Part shown: positions 19,131 to 27,844 of the stretch, one piece after another
Numbering within the stretch: the stretch's first letter is position 1
Layout: each line of letters starts with the position of its first letter
Origin: Gemmatimonas aurantiaca T-27
Lineage (GTDB): Bacteria; Gemmatimonadota; Gemmatimonadetes; Gemmatimonadales; Gemmatimonadaceae
DNA: 64,000 nucleotides
Assembly (NCBI RefSeq): GCF_000010305.1
Contig: NC_012489.1
Coordinates: forward strand, 1,957,646 to 2,021,645
Direction: 5' to 3'
Translations under genes and position numbers: made by a program
Notes under the pieces: generated by a model
Seen by the model: only the letters and a program-made list of their open reading frames with translations
What the model was told of the DNA's origin: nothing
Database searches by the model: none

Positions 19131-20491
19131 CAGTTGCCCCCTTCGGAAATCACACCGGCCGCGGTATTGGCCGCGTCAGGCAGTACACCCTGCGCCGCGA
19201 GCTTGCGGCGTGACAAGTCGAGACCACGCGCCCGCAGGCGCTCCAAATCTGTTGGTGCCACCCGGGCACTCGCGGGGCTGATCAGCTTGCCGCGGTCGAG
19301 CCACGTCAGCAAGATGGCAATCAGCACCACGTTCAGGCCGAGCAATGCCAGCGTGAACAAGGGTCCGCGGGTCACACCCAGCGCATCCAGGCCGAGCGAG
19401 GCAACCGCAATGATGACGATGTACGCCAGCGCCACCGGCAGCATGATGCTCCAGCCGAGCGACATGAGCTGGTCGTAGCGGAAGCGCGGCAGCGTCCAGC
19501 GCACCCACATGAAGACGAAGATGAAGAAGCCCGTCTTCAGCGCAAAGGCGATCAGTGTGACCAGCGTCTTGAGCACCGTGAATGGCGCGACGTTGTCCCA
19601 CTGCGTGAACGGCAGATCCCAGCCACCGAAGAACATGGTCGCCGTGAGCGCGCTCACCGTGATCATGTTCGAATACTCGGCGATGAAGAACATCGAGAAC
19701 TTCATGCCGCTGTATTCCGTGTGATAGCCGGCCACCAGCTCCGACTCGGCTTCGGGCAAGTCGAACGGCAGGCGGTTGGTCTCCGCAAATGCCGCGACGA
19801 GGAACGTGAACCACGCGATGGTCAGCGAGAACACATTCCAGCCCATGCCAGCCTGCTGCTGCACGATGGTGTTCAGCGAGACATTGCCGGCCAGGAGCAG
19901 CACCGGAATGGTCGACATGCCCATCGCGATTTCATACGACACCATCTGCGCGCTGGAGCGCAGGCCACCCAACAGCGCGTACTTGTTGTTGGACGACCAG
20001 CCGGCCAACACCATGCCGTACACACCAAGCGACGAGATCGCGAGCACGAAGAGGAAGCCCACCGGCACCGGCGCCACCGCCATGTCGATGAGACCCCACG
20101 GTGTTGGCAACGGTGCAGCCAGCGGGATCACGGCCCACGTGAGCATGGCCGGAATGAACGCGAGCGCCGGCGCAATGATGAAGAGCCACCGATCAGCAAA
20201 CGGCGGATTGGTCTCTTCCTTCATGAAATTCTTGATACCGTCGGCGACGGGCTGCAGGATGCCGCCCGGGCCTGCGCGATTCGGACCACGACGATCCTGG
20301 AACCACGCCGCCAGCTTGCGCTCGACGAGCGTCAGCATGGCCACCGTGAGCATCCAGACACCGAACACCACCAGAATCTTGACCACACTGGCGGCGACAA
20401 ACGTGCCGATCGCCTCGGGTGCCAACTGCGAATCGGCGCGAGGAAACCACGCCGCCAGATCGATGGCAGCCATCACGGGTCGGGCGATCAT
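19130..20491 (-). CDS. nuoH: NADH-quinone oxidoreductase subunit H
   Basis: This 453-residue membrane subunit forms the quinone chamber with NuoB and NuoD. The conserved loop AETNRLPFDLPEAESELVAG is present, as is the RRGPNRAGP segment near residue 70. At 453 residues it is longer than the roughly 325-residue E. coli protein. The extra length includes a hydrophilic C-terminal tail of about 50 residues after the last helix. It overlaps nuoG by four bases. Confidence 0.96.
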   Translation of the reverse strand: MIARPVMAAIDLAAWFPRADSQLAPEAIGTFVAASVVKILVVFGVWMLTVAMLTLVERKLAAWFQDRRGPNRAGPGGILQPVADGIKNFMKEETNPPFADRWLFIIAPALAFIPAMLTWAVIPLAAPLPTPWGLIDMAVAPVPVGFLFVLAISSLGVYGMVLAGWSSNNKYALLGGLRSSAQMVSYEIAMGMSTIPVLLLAGNVSLNTIVQQQAGMGWNVFSLTIAWFTFLVAAFAETNRLPFDLPEAESELVAGYHTEYSGMKFSMFFIAEYSNMITVSALTATMFFGGWDLPFTQWDNVAPFTVLKTLVTLIAFALKTGFFIFVFMWVRWTLPRFRYDQLMSLGWSIMLPVALAYIVIIAVASLGLDALGVTRGPLFTLALLGLNVVLIAILLTWLDRGKLISPASARVAPTDLERLRARGLDLSRRKLAAQGVLPDAANTAAGVISEGGN

Positions 20492-22068
20492 ACCGCCACC
20501 TCGGCCGTGCTGGTTGCACCGGCGGGCGCCAACGGCAAGCCGCGCAGACCCAGCGCGTCGTAGTCGAGCCCCGCGAACGTGCTGTGCGTCGCGGCGAGTG
20601 CCGCGAACACTTCGGCCGGCAGGTAGAACCGGCCGTTGCCACCGATGGCGGTGAGCAGGTCGGCCAACACATACCAGGTCGGGCGCGCCACGCCGGGGGC
20701 GGTGCGGGCCTGCAGGTAACGCTGCACACGACCACGCAGGTTGGTGAGCGTACCTTCCTCTTCGAGCGTATTCGTCACCGGCAACACCGCCGAAACCGAG
20801 GCCGCGATGGCCGCCGGCAGCGCCGTGCCGATGTACACCACGCTGCTGGCCGCAGAGAGCTCCGATGCATTGATACCATCGAGCTGGTCACCCACGACAA
20901 ACACGGCGTCACCGCTGCGGATGGCATCGGTGAACTGCGTGACTTCACTGAACCCCAGCGAGCGTGCGCCCGTGGCGTTGGCCGCGCGCTCAGCGCGCAG
21001 TGCCAGATCCTTGGCGCCCGGCAACACCGACTCGTTGCCACGCGACAGGCGGAACACACCAGTCCCGTTGCGCTCGGCGATCATGCGTTCGAGCAGGAAC
21101 AGCGATTCGTTGGACAGGTTGGGTGAGGCGATGACCACCAGGCGACGCCCCTCGGTGACCTGCGCGGCCACCGTGATCGCGTCTTCCCAATCCGACACCT
21201 GCAACTGCCCGTTCACACGCACCAGTGGCTGGTCGGCCCGATCACGACGATTGAAATCGCGATAGCCCTGACGACCCACTTCGCACATGTAGTACTGGTT
21301 CACTTCGTCGTTCGGACGCGGCTTGAGGCGCACCACCACGTTGTCGCGCGTTTCCGCGACGGCGTTGCACCCCTGACTGCAGCCGGTGCACACGGTGGCC
21401 GCGCGATCGAGCTCCCACGCACGCGCCTTGTTCAGGAAGTCCTTCGACAACAGCGCGCCCACAGGGCACAGGTCGACGACATTGCCCGCCCACGGGTTCG
21501 TCAGGTCGTGTCCTTCGGCCTTGCCGATGAACGCACGATCGCCACGCTCGGACACATTGAGCACGGGTTCATGGACGACATCATCCATGAACCGCACGCA
21601 ACGCGTGCAGAGAATGCAGCGGTTCTGCACATACAGCACATCGCCGCCGAAGTCCTCGACGGGATTGAAGCGCTTCGGCTCGCGATAGCGCGAATCGGCG
21701 CGCCCTTCGGCGAACGTGTAGTCCTGCAGCTCACACTCGCCGGCCTGATCGCAGATCGGGCAGTCGAGCGGATGATTGATGAGCAGGAACTCGAGCACAC
21801 CCTTGCGCGCTTCGAGCGCCTTCGGGGAATGCACATGCACCACCTGTCCTTCGCCAACGGACGTGGCGCAGGCCGGTGCGAGCTTGGGGAACTTCTCCAC
21901 TTCCACGAGGCACATGCGGCACACGCCAGCCACCGGAAGTCCCGGATGGTAGCAATAGTGCGGCACGAGCACGCCAGCGGACTTCGCCGCTTCCAGGATC
22001 GACGTGCCATCCGGTACCGTGACCGGACGCCCTTCGATCGTGAGCGACACCATCTTCACGTCAGCCAT
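20488..22068 (-). CDS. nuoG: NADH-quinone oxidoreductase subunit G (short form)
   Basis: This 526-residue Fe-S subunit has the N-terminal [2Fe-2S] ligands (HYCYHPGLPVAGVCRMC), the His/Cys-coordinated cluster (CPICDQAGEC), a 4Fe-4S motif (CILCTRC) and the CTGCSQGC start of the molybdopterin-like domain. The E. coli and Thermus homologues are about 780-910 residues, so the C-terminal molybdopterin-like domain is strongly reduced. No frameshift is apparent, and nuoH follows with a four-base overlap. ATG at 22068 gives the family N-terminus. Confidence 0.94.
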   Translation of the reverse strand: MADVKMVSLTIEGRPVTVPDGTSILEAAKSAGVLVPHYCYHPGLPVAGVCRMCLVEVEKFPKLAPACATSVGEGQVVHVHSPKALEARKGVLEFLLINHPLDCPICDQAGECELQDYTFAEGRADSRYREPKRFNPVEDFGGDVLYVQNRCILCTRCVRFMDDVVHEPVLNVSERGDRAFIGKAEGHDLTNPWAGNVVDLCPVGALLSKDFLNKARAWELDRAATVCTGCSQGCNAVAETRDNVVVRLKPRPNDEVNQYYMCEVGRQGYRDFNRRDRADQPLVRVNGQLQVSDWEDAITVAAQVTEGRRLVVIASPNLSNESLFLLERMIAERNGTGVFRLSRGNESVLPGAKDLALRAERAANATGARSLGFSEVTQFTDAIRSGDAVFVVGDQLDGINASELSAASSVVYIGTALPAAIAASVSAVLPVTNTLEEEGTLTNLRGRVQRYLQARTAPGVARPTWYVLADLLTAIGGNGRFYLPAEVFAALAATHSTFAGLDYDALGLRGLPLAPAGATSTAEVAV

Positions 22069-22075
22069 GATGTCC

Positions 22076-23404
22076 TCACGCCGCGGAGGCGCGCAGCGCC
22101 CCCGGCACGGTGACCTGCGAACGATTCGCCGCGATCTTGGCCTCGAACTCGTGACGGAACTTCTTGAGTCCCGACACCACCGGTGTAGCGCAGGAGTCAC
22201 TCAGCACGCAGATCGTCTTGCCGCTCATGTTGTCGGCGATCGACAGCAGCGTATCGAGATCTTCCGCCGTGCCCTGCCCGTCACGGATGCGCTCCATGAT
22301 GCGCGTGGTCCAGGCCGTGCCTTCGCGGCACTGCGAGCACTGCGCGCAGCTCTCATGCGCATAGAAACGCGTGAGGCGCGCGATCTGGCGCACCATGTCC
22401 TGCCGGTCGTCGAACACGATCACGCCGCCAGAGCCCATCATCGTGCCGACGGCGACCATGCCCTCATAGTCCATTAGCGCGCTTTCCGCTTCTTCGCGCG
22501 TGAGAATCGGCACCGATGATCCACCGGGGATCACGGCCTTGATTTCACGGCCCGGCAACGGACCACCACAGAGATCGTACAGGAACTCCTTGAACGGGAA
22601 TCCCAGCGCGACTTCGTAGTTGCCCGGACGGCTGATGTTGCCACACACCGAAAACAGCTTGGTGCCAATGCTCTTCGGATTGTCGGCGCGCCCGAACTGC
22701 TTGTACCACTCGGCGCCGTTCTTCACGATGTACGGCACGGCGGTGAGCGTTTCCACGTTGTTGATCGTGGTCGGCTTGCCGAACAGTCCCGCCACCGCCG
22801 GAAACGGCGGCTTGATGCGCGGATTGCCGCGACGGCCTTCGAGCGAATTCATCAACGCGGTTTCTTCACCGCAGATGTATGCGCCGGCGCCACGGTGCAC
22901 ATGCACATCCACGCGCTTGCCCGAGCCCATCGCATTGGCGCCGAGAATGCCGGCCGCGTAGGCCTCTTCGACGGCCGCGCACACGCGCGCGTACGGTTCG
23001 GTGAACTCACCGCGGATGTAGATGTACGCCGTTTCGGCGTAGATGGCATGCGCCCCCAGCGCGACACCTTCCACGAGTCCGTGCGGCGTCCAGCGCATGA
23101 TCTCGCGATCCTTGAACGTGCCAGGCTCCGATTCGTCGGCGTTGCAGCAGAGGTAGTGCGTCTTGCCGTCGGGCTTCATGAATGACCACTTCATGCCCGT
23201 CGGGAAACCCGCGCCGCCACGACCGCGCAGCCCCGATTCCTTGACGATGTTCTGGATCTCGACCGGATCAGTGGCGAGCGCCTTTTCGAGCGCCTCATAA
23301 CCACCGCGGGCACGCCACCCAGCGAGTGTGCGTGCCTCGGGATCCCCGAAGTACTTCGACAGCACCGGCGTTTCGCGCGGGTGCGACGGATGCGGATAGC
23401 CCAT
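22076..23404 (-). CDS. nuoF: NADH-quinone oxidoreductase subunit F (NADH/FMN-binding)
   Basis: This 442-residue subunit oxidises NADH through FMN and cluster N3. It shows the NADH/FMN glycine-rich motifs GLRGRGGAGFPTG and GAGAYICGEETAL. The C-terminal cluster ligands are CSQCREGT plus a later Cys (SDSCATP). Length is normal. It overlaps nuoE by one base, and seven bases separate it from nuoG. Confidence 0.97.
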   Translation of the reverse strand: MGYPHPSHPRETPVLSKYFGDPEARTLAGWRARGGYEALEKALATDPVEIQNIVKESGLRGRGGAGFPTGMKWSFMKPDGKTHYLCCNADESEPGTFKDREIMRWTPHGLVEGVALGAHAIYAETAYIYIRGEFTEPYARVCAAVEEAYAAGILGANAMGSGKRVDVHVHRGAGAYICGEETALMNSLEGRRGNPRIKPPFPAVAGLFGKPTTINNVETLTAVPYIVKNGAEWYKQFGRADNPKSIGTKLFSVCGNISRPGNYEVALGFPFKEFLYDLCGGPLPGREIKAVIPGGSSVPILTREEAESALMDYEGMVAVGTMMGSGGVIVFDDRQDMVRQIARLTRFYAHESCAQCSQCREGTAWTTRIMERIRDGQGTAEDLDTLLSIADNMSGKTICVLSDSCATPVVSGLKKFRHEFEAKIAANRSQVTVPGALRASAA

Positions 23405-23955
23405 TACTTCAGCTCCGACAGAATGCGTGGCACCGACTCAGGCGTCACGGACTCGACGTAGTCGTTGTTGATCTGCACCGGCGTGGCAAAGCCGCAGGCC
23501 CCGAGGCATTCCACCTCGATGACCGTGTACTTGCCGTCCGGGCTCGTGAGACCGAGGTCTTCGCAGCCCGTGTGTTCGAGGAACGCCTTCACCACGTCTT
23601 CCGCGCCACACACGTTGCACGGCGTGGTCGTGCAGACCTGAATGAAATACGTACCGACCGGATGCTGGTGGTACATGGTGTAAAACGTGACCACGCCCTT
23701 CACGTAGGCCGGGGTGATTTCGAGCGCGGCGGCCACTTCTTCCATGCCGGCTTCACTCACCCAGCCACGGGCGTCTTGCAGCATCCACAGCGCGGGCAGC
23801 AGCGCCGCCTGCTTGTGCGGATAACGCGCCAGGATCTTGTCGAGTTCCGCCCGGGCGGCTCCGACAAACACCGGCTCGTGCGGCTCATCCTGATGATGGC
23901 CGTGCGGTGGCGCGGCGACGATGGCGCCGCCGCTGGCAGATGGGCCGTGGCTCAC
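23404..23955 (-). CDS. nuoE: NADH-quinone oxidoreductase subunit E
   Basis: This 183-residue subunit binds the [2Fe-2S] cluster N1a through Cys residues in CTTTPCNVCGA and CLGACGFA. The start is GTG at 23955, chosen because GTGA overlaps the nuoD stop as elsewhere in this operon. It gives a Gly/Ala/His-rich N-terminal extension of about 28 residues before the conserved domain. An internal start would shorten it slightly. Confidence 0.94.
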   Translation of the reverse strand: MSHGPSASGGAIVAAPPHGHHQDEPHEPVFVGAARAELDKILARYPHKQAALLPALWMLQDARGWVSEAGMEEVAAALEITPAYVKGVVTFYTMYHQHPVGTYFIQVCTTTPCNVCGAEDVVKAFLEHTGCEDLGLTSPDGKYTVIEVECLGACGFATPVQINNDYVESVTPESVPRILSELK

Positions 23956-25259
23956 CGGTCGATCTCTCCCATCACGATGTCGATGCTGGCGTTGATTGCG
24001 ATCACGTCCGACAGCAAATGGCCTTCGACCATCTTCGGAATGGCGGACAGATTCACGAACGACGGCGGACGGATGCGCCAGCGCACCGGCTTCGATGTGC
24101 CATCGCTCACGAAGTAGTAGCCCTTCTCCCCCTTCGGGCTTTCCACCGGCACGTAACACTCACCAGCCGGTGGACGTGGGCCTTCCATCACGAGCTTGAA
24201 ATGATGGATCATCGATTCCATCTCACTCGTCGCCTTGTGCTTCGGCGGCAGAATGAGACGCGGATCGTCGATGTTCACCGGCCCGTCGGGCAGGCGCTTG
24301 ATGGCCTGCTCGATGATGCGCACGCTCTGCCGCATCTCTTCCACACGCACCAGGAACCGATCGTACACGTCACCCGTCGTACCGACCGGCACGTCGAAGT
24401 CGTACGTCTCGTAGTCGAGATACGGGAAGTCCTTGCGCACGTCGTATGCCACACCAGAGGCGCGCAGCATCGGACCCGACAGACCGGCATTGACGGCGTC
24501 GTGGGCACTCATCGCGCCCAGGCCCACCGTGCGGCCCGCCCAGATGGCGTTGGTCTCGAGCATGCGCACGGATTCTTCGAGGGTCTTCGTGAAACCCTTG
24601 AGGAATGCCTTGAGCCCGTCGAGCCACCCGTCGGGAATGTCGGCCGCCATACCACCCACGCGCGTGGCGGTGGTGGTCAGACGCGCTCCCACCCAGCCTT
24701 CGAGCAGGTTGTACACGTTCTCGCGTTCCTGGAACATCCACAGGAACGGCGTGAAGGCGCCGATGTCCACCGACGTGGTGCCCATCCACACGTTGTGCGA
24801 GATGATGCGCGACAACTCCATCAGGATGACGCGCAGCACTTTGCACCGCTCCGTCATCCCGACGCCAAACAACCGCTCGGCGCCGAGCGAAAACGCGACG
24901 TTGTTCCCGGGCGAGTTGAGGTAGTCCTCACGATCGGTCCACGGGATGATCTGGTTGTACTGGCGGTACTCACCGATCTTCTCGAAACCACAATGCAGAT
25001 AGCCGATGTGCGGAATGCAGCGCACGACGGTTTCCCCATCGAGTTCGAGCACCAGCCGCAACACGCCATGCGTGGCCGGGTGCTGCGGTCCGATGTTGAT
25101 GAGCATGTGATCCGACGCGAGGTCGGGTTCCGGCACCTGCGGCGATTCAACGGCGACCGCACGGCCACCCTGCGCCACGAGCGGCGCACGCAGCGGCTGC
25201 CCCTGGGCGTCGAGGCCACTGGTGCCGAGGGCGACTTCGATGGTACGACGGGTGCTCAT
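23952..25259 (-). CDS. nuoD: NADH-quinone oxidoreductase subunit D
   Basis: This 435-residue 49-kDa-type subunit lines the quinone site. The conserved motifs NIGPQHPATHG and GYLHCGFEK are present. About 50 N-terminal residues precede the core. ATG at 25259 overlaps the nuoC stop by four bases. NuoC and NuoD are separate proteins here, not fused as in E. coli. Confidence 0.97.
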   Translation of the reverse strand: MSTRRTIEVALGTSGLDAQGQPLRAPLVAQGGRAVAVESPQVPEPDLASDHMLINIGPQHPATHGVLRLVLELDGETVVRCIPHIGYLHCGFEKIGEYRQYNQIIPWTDREDYLNSPGNNVAFSLGAERLFGVGMTERCKVLRVILMELSRIISHNVWMGTTSVDIGAFTPFLWMFQERENVYNLLEGWVGARLTTTATRVGGMAADIPDGWLDGLKAFLKGFTKTLEESVRMLETNAIWAGRTVGLGAMSAHDAVNAGLSGPMLRASGVAYDVRKDFPYLDYETYDFDVPVGTTGDVYDRFLVRVEEMRQSVRIIEQAIKRLPDGPVNIDDPRLILPPKHKATSEMESMIHHFKLVMEGPRPPAGECYVPVESPKGEKGYYFVSDGTSKPVRWRIRPPSFVNLSAIPKMVEGHLLSDVIAINASIDIVMGEIDR

Positions 25260-26017
25260 TCGCCTTCTCCGAGCTCGCCGTGCGCGGCGCGATCCGCGAT
25301 GCGGCGCTTCATGTCTTCCGGCAGCGACTCGAAGGCATCGGCGATGGACAACTCCTCCATCGAGTAACGTGCTTCCGGGTCGGCCGACAGCGCCTGCTTG
25401 AGCTGCTCCGAGCGCGAAAAACGGCCACGCAGCGGGAAGTCCTTTCGCAGCGGATAGCCTTCGCGATACTGCTCCCACAACAACAGGCGGCGCAGATCGG
25501 GGTGACCGGTGAACGTGATGCCGAACATGTCGTAGCACTCACGCTCGAGCCAATCGGCGCCGGTGTAGATGTCGTACACACTGGCCACGTCGAGCGGGCC
25601 GCGCTTGGGCAGCTCCACCTTGAGGCGCAGAAACTGGCGATGCTGCAACGCGCGCAGGTGCCACACCACTTCGATGGGGCGATCCGCGTCGCGGTACTCG
25701 ACCGCGGTCACGTCGACCAGATAGTCGTAGCGCTCGGTGGGTTCGTCGTGCAACCAGCGCACGATGTCATGCAGGCGCGCCTTGGTGACGTACACGATGG
25801 TCTCGCCCCACACCACGTCGGTGCGCAGAATGTCTGCACCAAAGCGGGCCTTGAGTGTGGCGGCAGAGGGATTCGCCGGTGCGCCATGACGTGGCACGTT
25901 GACCGGCGTGATCGGCGCGCCGTTGGCATCGGCGGCCACGGCGGCGTGCACCACCGGCGTCGTGGGGACGTCAGCGCTGGTCGATGCCGCAGCGGCGGCA
26001 GGAACCGGCGCGGTCAC
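25256..26017 (-). CDS. nuoC: NADH-quinone oxidoreductase subunit C
   Basis: This 253-residue 30-kDa-type subunit contains the family signature [20 protein letters not shown]. The proposed GTG start at 26017 overlaps the nuoB stop (GTGA). It yields an Ala/Pro/Thr-rich N-terminal segment of about 45 residues that looks disordered. No internal ATG fits better before the conserved domain. The C-terminus carries a short extension after the core. Confidence 0.92.
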   Translation of the reverse strand: MTAPVPAAAAASTSADVPTTPVVHAAVAADANGAPITPVNVPRHGAPANPSAATLKARFGADILRTDVVWGETIVYVTKARLHDIVRWLHDEPTERYDYLVDVTAVEYRDADRPIEVVWHLRALQHRQFLRLKVELPKRGPLDVASVYDIYTGADWLERECYDMFGITFTGHPDLRRLLLWEQYREGYPLRKDFPLRGRFSRSEQLKQALSADPEARYSMEELSIADAFESLPEDMKRRIADRAAHGELGEGE

Positions 26018-26652
26018 GGGGCCGAGCGAGTCTGATGGACCGAGTTGCCGAACGGCTCCGACAGTTCGTCGATGCGCGACGGAGGGATGTACAGCTGACT
26101 CGTCGGATCCGGATCGATCTCGACGTGTCGGGTGCTGTCCTTGAGACGCTCCTGCATGACCTTCTTCTGGAGCATGATGATGGCGTGCATCAACGCTTCC
26201 GGGCGCGGCGGGCAGCCGGGCACGTAGACGTCGACGGGGATGATCGTGTCGATCCCCTGCACCACGGCGTAGTTGTCGAACATGCCACCGGTGGACGCGC
26301 AGGCGCCCATCGAGATGACCCACTTGGGCTGTGGCATCTGCTGGTAAATGCGTCGCAGCACCGGGGCCAGCTTGAGCGGCACCCGACCGGCGCACAGCAG
26401 CACGTCGGCCTGGCGCGGCGAATAACTCAGCCGCTCCATGCCAAACCGCGAGAGATCGAAGCGGCTGGCCGCTGTCGCCATGAACTCGATGGCGCAGCAG
26501 GCCGTGCCGAAGGGCATGGGCCAGAGTGAGCCGGCGCGGCCCCAGTTGACGAGGAAATCGAGGCGCGTGGTGATCCAGCCGTCGTGCCCACCGGCATCGA
26601 CGTGCGTGATCGCGGATGCGCCGCGTCCCTCTGCAGACGGAATCAGTCCCAC
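26014..26652 (-). CDS. nuoB: NADH-quinone oxidoreductase subunit B
   Basis: This 212-residue subunit holds terminal cluster N2. Tandem cysteines in [10 protein letters not shown], the Cys in SMGACAST and the Cys in VPGCPPRPE are all present. An extended N-terminus (about 25 residues) and an acidic C-terminal tail flank the core. It overlaps the nuoA 3' end by ten bases; a later start would reduce this overlap, but no better ribosome-binding site is seen. Confidence 0.95.
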   Translation of the reverse strand: MGLIPSAEGRGASAITHVDAGGHDGWITTRLDFLVNWGRAGSLWPMPFGTACCAIEFMATAASRFDLSRFGMERLSYSPRQADVLLCAGRVPLKLAPVLRRIYQQMPQPKWVISMGACASTGGMFDNYAVVQGIDTIIPVDVYVPGCPPRPEALMHAIIMLQKKVMQERLKDSTRHVEIDPDPTSQLYIPPSRIDELSEPFGNSVHQTRSAP

Positions 26653-27047
26653 GTCAGCGCCCCCTTCTTCCAGACGTAGACGAAGCCCACCACGAGAATC
26701 GCCACAAAGACGAGCATCTCACCAAGGCCGAAGAACGACAGTTGTCCGGCGGGGCACACGCCATTGACCATGGGCACGGCGCACGAGAGTTGCCGGTAGT
26801 ACACGCCCCAGGGGATCATGAACACCGTCTCGATATCGAAGACGATGAAGAGCATGGCCACCAGATAAAACTTGACCGAAAAGCGCTCACGCGCGTCGCC
26901 CAAGGGGGTGATGCCGGACTCGTACGGAATGGACTTTACCGGCGTGGGCTGCGCTTTGATCGTCATGTGCGAGATGCCGAGGATCAGCACCGCGTTCAGG
27001 ACGACAAAACCGAGGAGCAGCAGGACCGGGAGAAAAGTGCGTAGCAT
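26643..27047 (-). CDS. nuoA: NADH-quinone oxidoreductase subunit A
   Basis: This 134-residue protein has three transmembrane helices and the conserved segment [20 protein letters not shown] followed by FDIETVF, typical of NuoA/ND3. ATG at 27047 starts directly with the first hydrophobic helix. A 30-residue upstream extension would run through the palindrome and promoter elements and is not family-like. It is the first gene of the 14-gene operon. Confidence 0.94.
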   Translation of the reverse strand: MLRTFLPVLLLLGFVVLNAVLILGISHMTIKAQPTPVKSIPYESGITPLGDARERFSVKFYLVAMLFIVFDIETVFMIPWGVYYRQLSCAVPMVNGVCPAGQLSFFGLGEMLVFVAILVVGFVYVWKKGALTWD

Positions 27048-27073
27048 CGCGTTGTGGTACTTCCTGGGTACTT

Positions 27074-27089
27074 CGTGAAAGAATTCACA
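27074..27089. promoter_or_regulatory. CRP/FNR-family-like palindrome upstream of nuoA
   Basis: The sequence CGTGA-N6-TCACA differs from the E. coli CRP consensus TGTGA-N6-TCACA at one base. It lies 27 bases upstream of the nuoA ATG, just downstream of the predicted transcription start, where a bound regulator would more likely repress than activate. No regulator gene is nearby, and binding is inference from the pattern. Confidence 0.4.
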
Positions 27090-27151
27090 AAGAGAGTGCC
27101 GGAAGCTACCAAAGGGACCGGAATCCCTCAACGGCATGTGGCACTCTCTTT
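27089..27151. repeat. 12-bp inverted repeat bracketing the nuo promoter
   Basis: The arms AAAGAGAGTGCC (27089-27100) and GGCACTCTCTTT (27140-27151) are perfect complements separated by 39 bases. The spacer contains the predicted -35 and -10 boxes of the nuo promoter. A transcript from that promoter would contain at most part of one arm, so an RNA hairpin is unlikely and a paired operator is the simpler reading. Confidence 0.7.
27103..27131 (-). promoter_or_regulatory. putative nuo operon promoter
   Basis: On the minus strand TTGAGG (27131-27126) and TAGCTT (27108-27103) are separated by 17 bases. The predicted start near 27096 gives a leader of about 50 bases before the nuoA ATG. The -10 box is weak against consensus but resembles other candidates here (TAGCAT, TAAGCT). 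Confidence 0.45.
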
Positions 27152-27277
27152 TGTCTCGCTGCGGGGGCGCCGGCGCACGGCGGCCGTAGCACGGGCCCAG
27201 ACGGCCCTCTAAGTTACCGACCGGTGCGCCGTCGGTTCACGGCCGAAATTCTCTCACCCTTTTGCCCGACCCGCCTC

Positions 27278-27832
27278 ATGGGGCTCTGCTCTGACCGCTG
27301 GATCACGCGCATGTCGCGCGAACACGGCATGATCGAACCGTTCGAGGACCGTCAGGTCCGCCAGGGGGTCATCTCCTATGGCGTCAGCTCCTACGGCTAT
27401 GACATGCGGGTGGCCCGCGAGTTCAAGATCTTCACCAACGTGCTGAGCTCGGTGGTGGACCCGAAGGCGTTCGATCCGAAGAGCTTCGTGGAGTTCGAGG
27501 GGGACGTTTGCATCGTGCCCCCCAACTCGTTTGCCCTGGCGCGCAGCGTGGAATATTTCCGTATTCCGCGCAATGTGCTCACGCTGACCGTCGGCAAGAG
27601 CACCTACGCCCGCTGCGGTATCATCACGAACGTGACCCCGTTCGAGCCCGAGTGGGAGGGGTACGTGACCCTCGAGATCTCCAATACCACCCCGCTCCCG
27701 GCCAAGATCTACGCCAACGAAGGGATCGCGCAGGTGGTGTTCTTCACGGGCGACGAGCCCCCTGAGGTCAGCTATGGGGACAAGAAAGGCAAGTACCAGG
27801 GGCAGCACGGCGTGACGCTGCCGCGGATCTAG
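27278..27832 (+). CDS. dcd: dCTP deaminase
   Basis: This 184-residue protein begins [20 protein letters not shown] and contains [16 protein letters not shown] and [10 protein letters not shown], matching dCTP deaminase/dUTPase-fold enzymes that supply dUTP for thymidylate synthesis. ATG at 27278 is preferred over one at 27224 because it gives the family N-terminus. It is transcribed divergently from nuo; a TAAGTT element at 27210-27215 could be its -10 box, but no good -35 was found. Confidence 0.94.
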   Translation: MGLCSDRWITRMSREHGMIEPFEDRQVRQGVISYGVSSYGYDMRVAREFKIFTNVLSSVVDPKAFDPKSFVEFEGDVCIVPPNSFALARSVEYFRIPRNVLTLTVGKSTYARCGIITNVTPFEPEWEGYVTLEISNTTPLPAKIYANEGIAQVVFFTGDEPPEVSYGDKKGKYQGQHGVTLPRI

Positions 27833-27844
27833 GCGGCCACCAAG

